Assembly: GCA_021443945.1 (NCBI GenBank)
Contig: JABUSF010000010.1
Coordinates: forward strand, 33,581-39,945
Source of the DNA: Ileibacterium sp.
GTDB lineage: Bacteria; Bacillota_I; Bacilli_A; Erysipelotrichales; Erysipelotrichaceae
Direction of reading: 5' to 3'
Length of the DNA stretch: 6,365 bases
The notes beneath the pieces are model-generated. The model did no database searches. It had not been told where the DNA came from and saw nothing but the letters and a program-made list of their open reading frames with translations. The translations under genes were made by a program, and so were the position numbers. Of this stretch, positions 5,095-6,365 are shown piece after piece (the first letter of the stretch is position 1; every line of letters starts with the position of its first letter).

Positions 5095-6072
5095 ATGAAA
5101 AAAAAGACTTTGCTCGCTGGCATTGCAGCCGTATTTCTGACAGCAGCCGTCAGCTTCACCGCCATTCCGGCCATTCGCCTGATGGCTTCAGAGCCAGAAC
5201 AGACAACTCTTGGTGAAGCATCCGAAACCCAGGATGTTTATTGGAAAACCGAAGGAATGAAAAAGAACGGTATTGAAGAATCCTATGTTTACTTCCGGGC
5301 AAACGTTCTTGGATCCGACGCCGTATTTGTAAAAAGCTTTACCGCCACAGAAGATGGTACCTATATCATGAAAGTTCCCAAAAATCTGGATGTATCCAAT
5401 ATGATCGCAGAAATTGGCTATACCCATAACGATGGGAACCATGAGCATGAAATCCTCTATCAGGAATTCTCTGATCTGAACACGAAAGGAATGGAGCTGA
5501 GTGATTTAAGCTTTACATCCACCTATACAGATGAAGGCGTGGCATATGGAGGAATTTTTAACAAGGAAGATTTAATCGCAAGAGACCATCTTGTTCTGTT
5601 CGATGAATCCGAATCTGCAGAAAGCACCTCTGACGAACCCGCTTCAGAGTCTGCCGAAGAACCAGAACCGGAATCCCCTGCACTCAAAACAGCCTCAGGC
5701 GAAAGCCTGTTTCCAGGCAATATCGAAACCGACCAGATTGTGGAAAAAATCGCCGGAGCCGGCAAAGAAGTGGTCAATGAAGCCGAAAAAGAGGTCTCCA
5801 GCTCCTTAGACAATATTTCCAACAAAGTGGAATCCGTTTTAGGGAATGTGATTCAGTCCGCAGCGGATAAAACTCAAAAAGGAATTCAGGACACCTCTGA
5901 TTCCCTTTCGAAAGAAGCAGAAAAGCTCACTGGCAAAGTTACGAAAGAAGTGACCGACAGTTTCAGCAAGGTGGCACCTTTCCTTTGGATGACAGGCGGT
6001 GCCGTCATTGGGATTGCGGCGATCCTCATTCTGCTGAAACTGACCAAAATCAGCAGCAAAAAGCCGCACTAA
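5095..6072 (+). CDS. Exported membrane-anchored protein with acidic linker and helical stalk, unknown function
   Basis: The family is not recognised. The 325-residue product has a signal peptide (1 to about 31, hydrophobic core AGIAAVFLTAAVSFTAIPA), a probably folded part (about 45-170, containing a His-rich HNDGNHEHE at 111-119), a Ser/Glu/Pro-rich acidic linker (about 171-195), a long charged amphipathic region (about 208-292) and one C-terminal membrane helix (about 294-316, with GGAVIG) before a short basic tail, SSKKPH. There is no LPxTG-like motif, so it should be a membrane-anchored exterior protein rather than a sortase substrate. Residues 224-289 divide into six 11-residue units with a hydrophobic residue at the fourth position in five of six, suggesting an extended helical or coiled-coil stalk. 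It is divergent from the pilus operon and followed by a clean terminator, so it is probably transcribed alone. A role in adhesion or envelope structure is a guess from context. Confidence 0.85.
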   Translation: MKKKTLLAGIAAVFLTAAVSFTAIPAIRLMASEPEQTTLGEASETQDVYWKTEGMKKNGIEESYVYFRANVLGSDAVFVKSFTATEDGTYIMKVPKNLDVSNMIAEIGYTHNDGNHEHEILYQEFSDLNTKGMELSDLSFTSTYTDEGVAYGGIFNKEDLIARDHLVLFDESESAESTSDEPASESAEEPEPESPALKTASGESLFPGNIETDQIVEKIAGAGKEVVNEAEKEVSSSLDNISNKVESVLGNVIQSAADKTQKGIQDTSDSLSKEAEKLTGKVTKEVTDSFSKVAPFLWMTGGAVIGIAAILILLKLTKISSKKPH

Positions 6073-6148
6073 ATCTTATGCACATCACATTTGCAGATCC
6101 TTCTCTTCCTCCTTATTTTCAATTCCTGCAATATCAATCTGCAAATGG

Positions 6149-6178
6149 AGCACGGGCCGCTGAGCCCGTGCTTTTTTT
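6149..6178 (+). terminator. Rho-independent terminator after the stalked-protein gene
   Basis: GCACGGGC (6150-6157) and GCCCGTGC (6164-6171) form a perfect 8-bp GC-rich stem with a 6-nt loop, extended by an A-T pair, followed by seven T (6172-6178). It lies about 77 nt after the stop codon at 6072 and isolates this gene from the one starting at 6274. The minus strand lacks a matching T-run. Confidence 0.9.
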
Positions 6179-6273
6179 CGATTTGATTATTGTTTTTCGA
6201 TTATTTTTCGTTTTTAAACTTTCTTTAACAAACCACCCGTATTCTTTCTTTCGAACAGAAAGGAGCAGTCGTT

Positions 6274-6365
6274 ATGAAATATCGTCACGAATGGAAGCAC
6301 GAAATCAACGCAGCTGACATGCTCACCCTCAGGATGCGTTTAAATGCTGTCATGAAGCCGGATGC
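6274..6365 (+). CDS. VTC-domain polyphosphate polymerase, N-terminal fragment (runs off right edge)
   Basis: Only 30 full codons are visible. GAAAGGAG (6258-6265) lies 8 nt before the ATG, a good ribosome binding site. The start reads MKYRHEWKHEIN, then a Leu/Arg-rich helix and LNAVMKPD. This matches the usual opening of bacterial VTC-domain proteins (YRHExKxxIN...LRxRLxxVMKPD), in which the basic residues line the tunnel of the polyphosphate polymerase. Family members make polyphosphate from nucleoside triphosphate at the membrane and in Bacillota often sit near CotH-like or DUF4956 genes. Those would lie beyond the window and cannot be checked. It is separated from the previous gene by a terminator, so it should have its own promoter in 6179-6257. 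Confidence 0.75.
   Translation, partial: MKYRHEWKHEINAADMLTLRMRLNAVMKPD

Noticed and set aside
5523..5825. Minus-strand Ser/Gly-rich open frame opposite the stalked protein
   Set aside because: Its composition is the complement of the acidic Ser/Glu linker, and the plus-strand gene has a strong ribosome binding site and signal peptide.
6172..6220. Repeated TTTTTCG units after the terminator
   Set aside because: The copies are irregularly spaced T-rich sequence and too simple to call a functional repeat; no clear promoter for the next gene could be placed there either.
1..6365. tRNA, rRNA, CRISPR array, insertion sequence or phage genes
   Set aside because: Nothing with the expected repeats, cloverleaf arms, terminal inverted repeats or transposase/phage motifs was seen.

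Overview
The window reads as part of a low-to-moderate-GC Gram-positive genome, most likely a gut-type Bacillota (Erysipelotrichia or Clostridia). This rests on class C-type sortases, Cna-B/SpaA-type pilins, purine-rich ribosome binding sites and the type of large CHAP-like surface protein seen. It is an inference from protein families, and the genus cannot be read from the sequence.

Layout from right to left on the minus strand: a compact three-gene pilus cassette runs from about 4758 to 2458. It encodes a class C sortase, a two-domain pilin with a YPK pilin motif and an unusual LADTG sorting signal, and a second sortase of a different, SrtB/SrtD-like type. The genes overlap (26 nt, then an ATGA overlap), which suggests translational coupling. 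The cassette closes with a strong double-stem terminator (2393-2436). After a gene-free stretch of about 400 bases holding a candidate promoter, two copies of a 14-base repeat and several hairpins, a large surface adhesin begins at 2048 on the same strand. It runs off the left edge with 682 codons visible. Its CHAP-like peptidase module appears to have lost both the catalytic Cys and His.

On the plus strand, divergent from the pilus cassette, 5095-6072 encodes an exported protein of unknown family. It has a signal peptide, a short globular part, an acidic Ser/Glu-rich linker, a long amphipathic helical stalk and a C-terminal membrane anchor with no LPXTG motif. A clean terminator (6149-6178) follows it. 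At the right edge a further plus-strand gene starts at 6274; its 30 visible residues match the N-terminus of bacterial VTC-domain polyphosphate polymerases.

Working model: the class C sortase polymerises the pilin through its YPK lysine and LADTG signal. The second sortase may anchor the fibre to the wall or handle a subset of substrates. The large protein is a candidate tip or ancillary adhesin made from its own structured leader. The plus-strand stalked protein is a surface neighbour with no proven link. Between 4789 and 5094 there is no convincing gene, only a doubtful 86-codon frame and the divergent control region.
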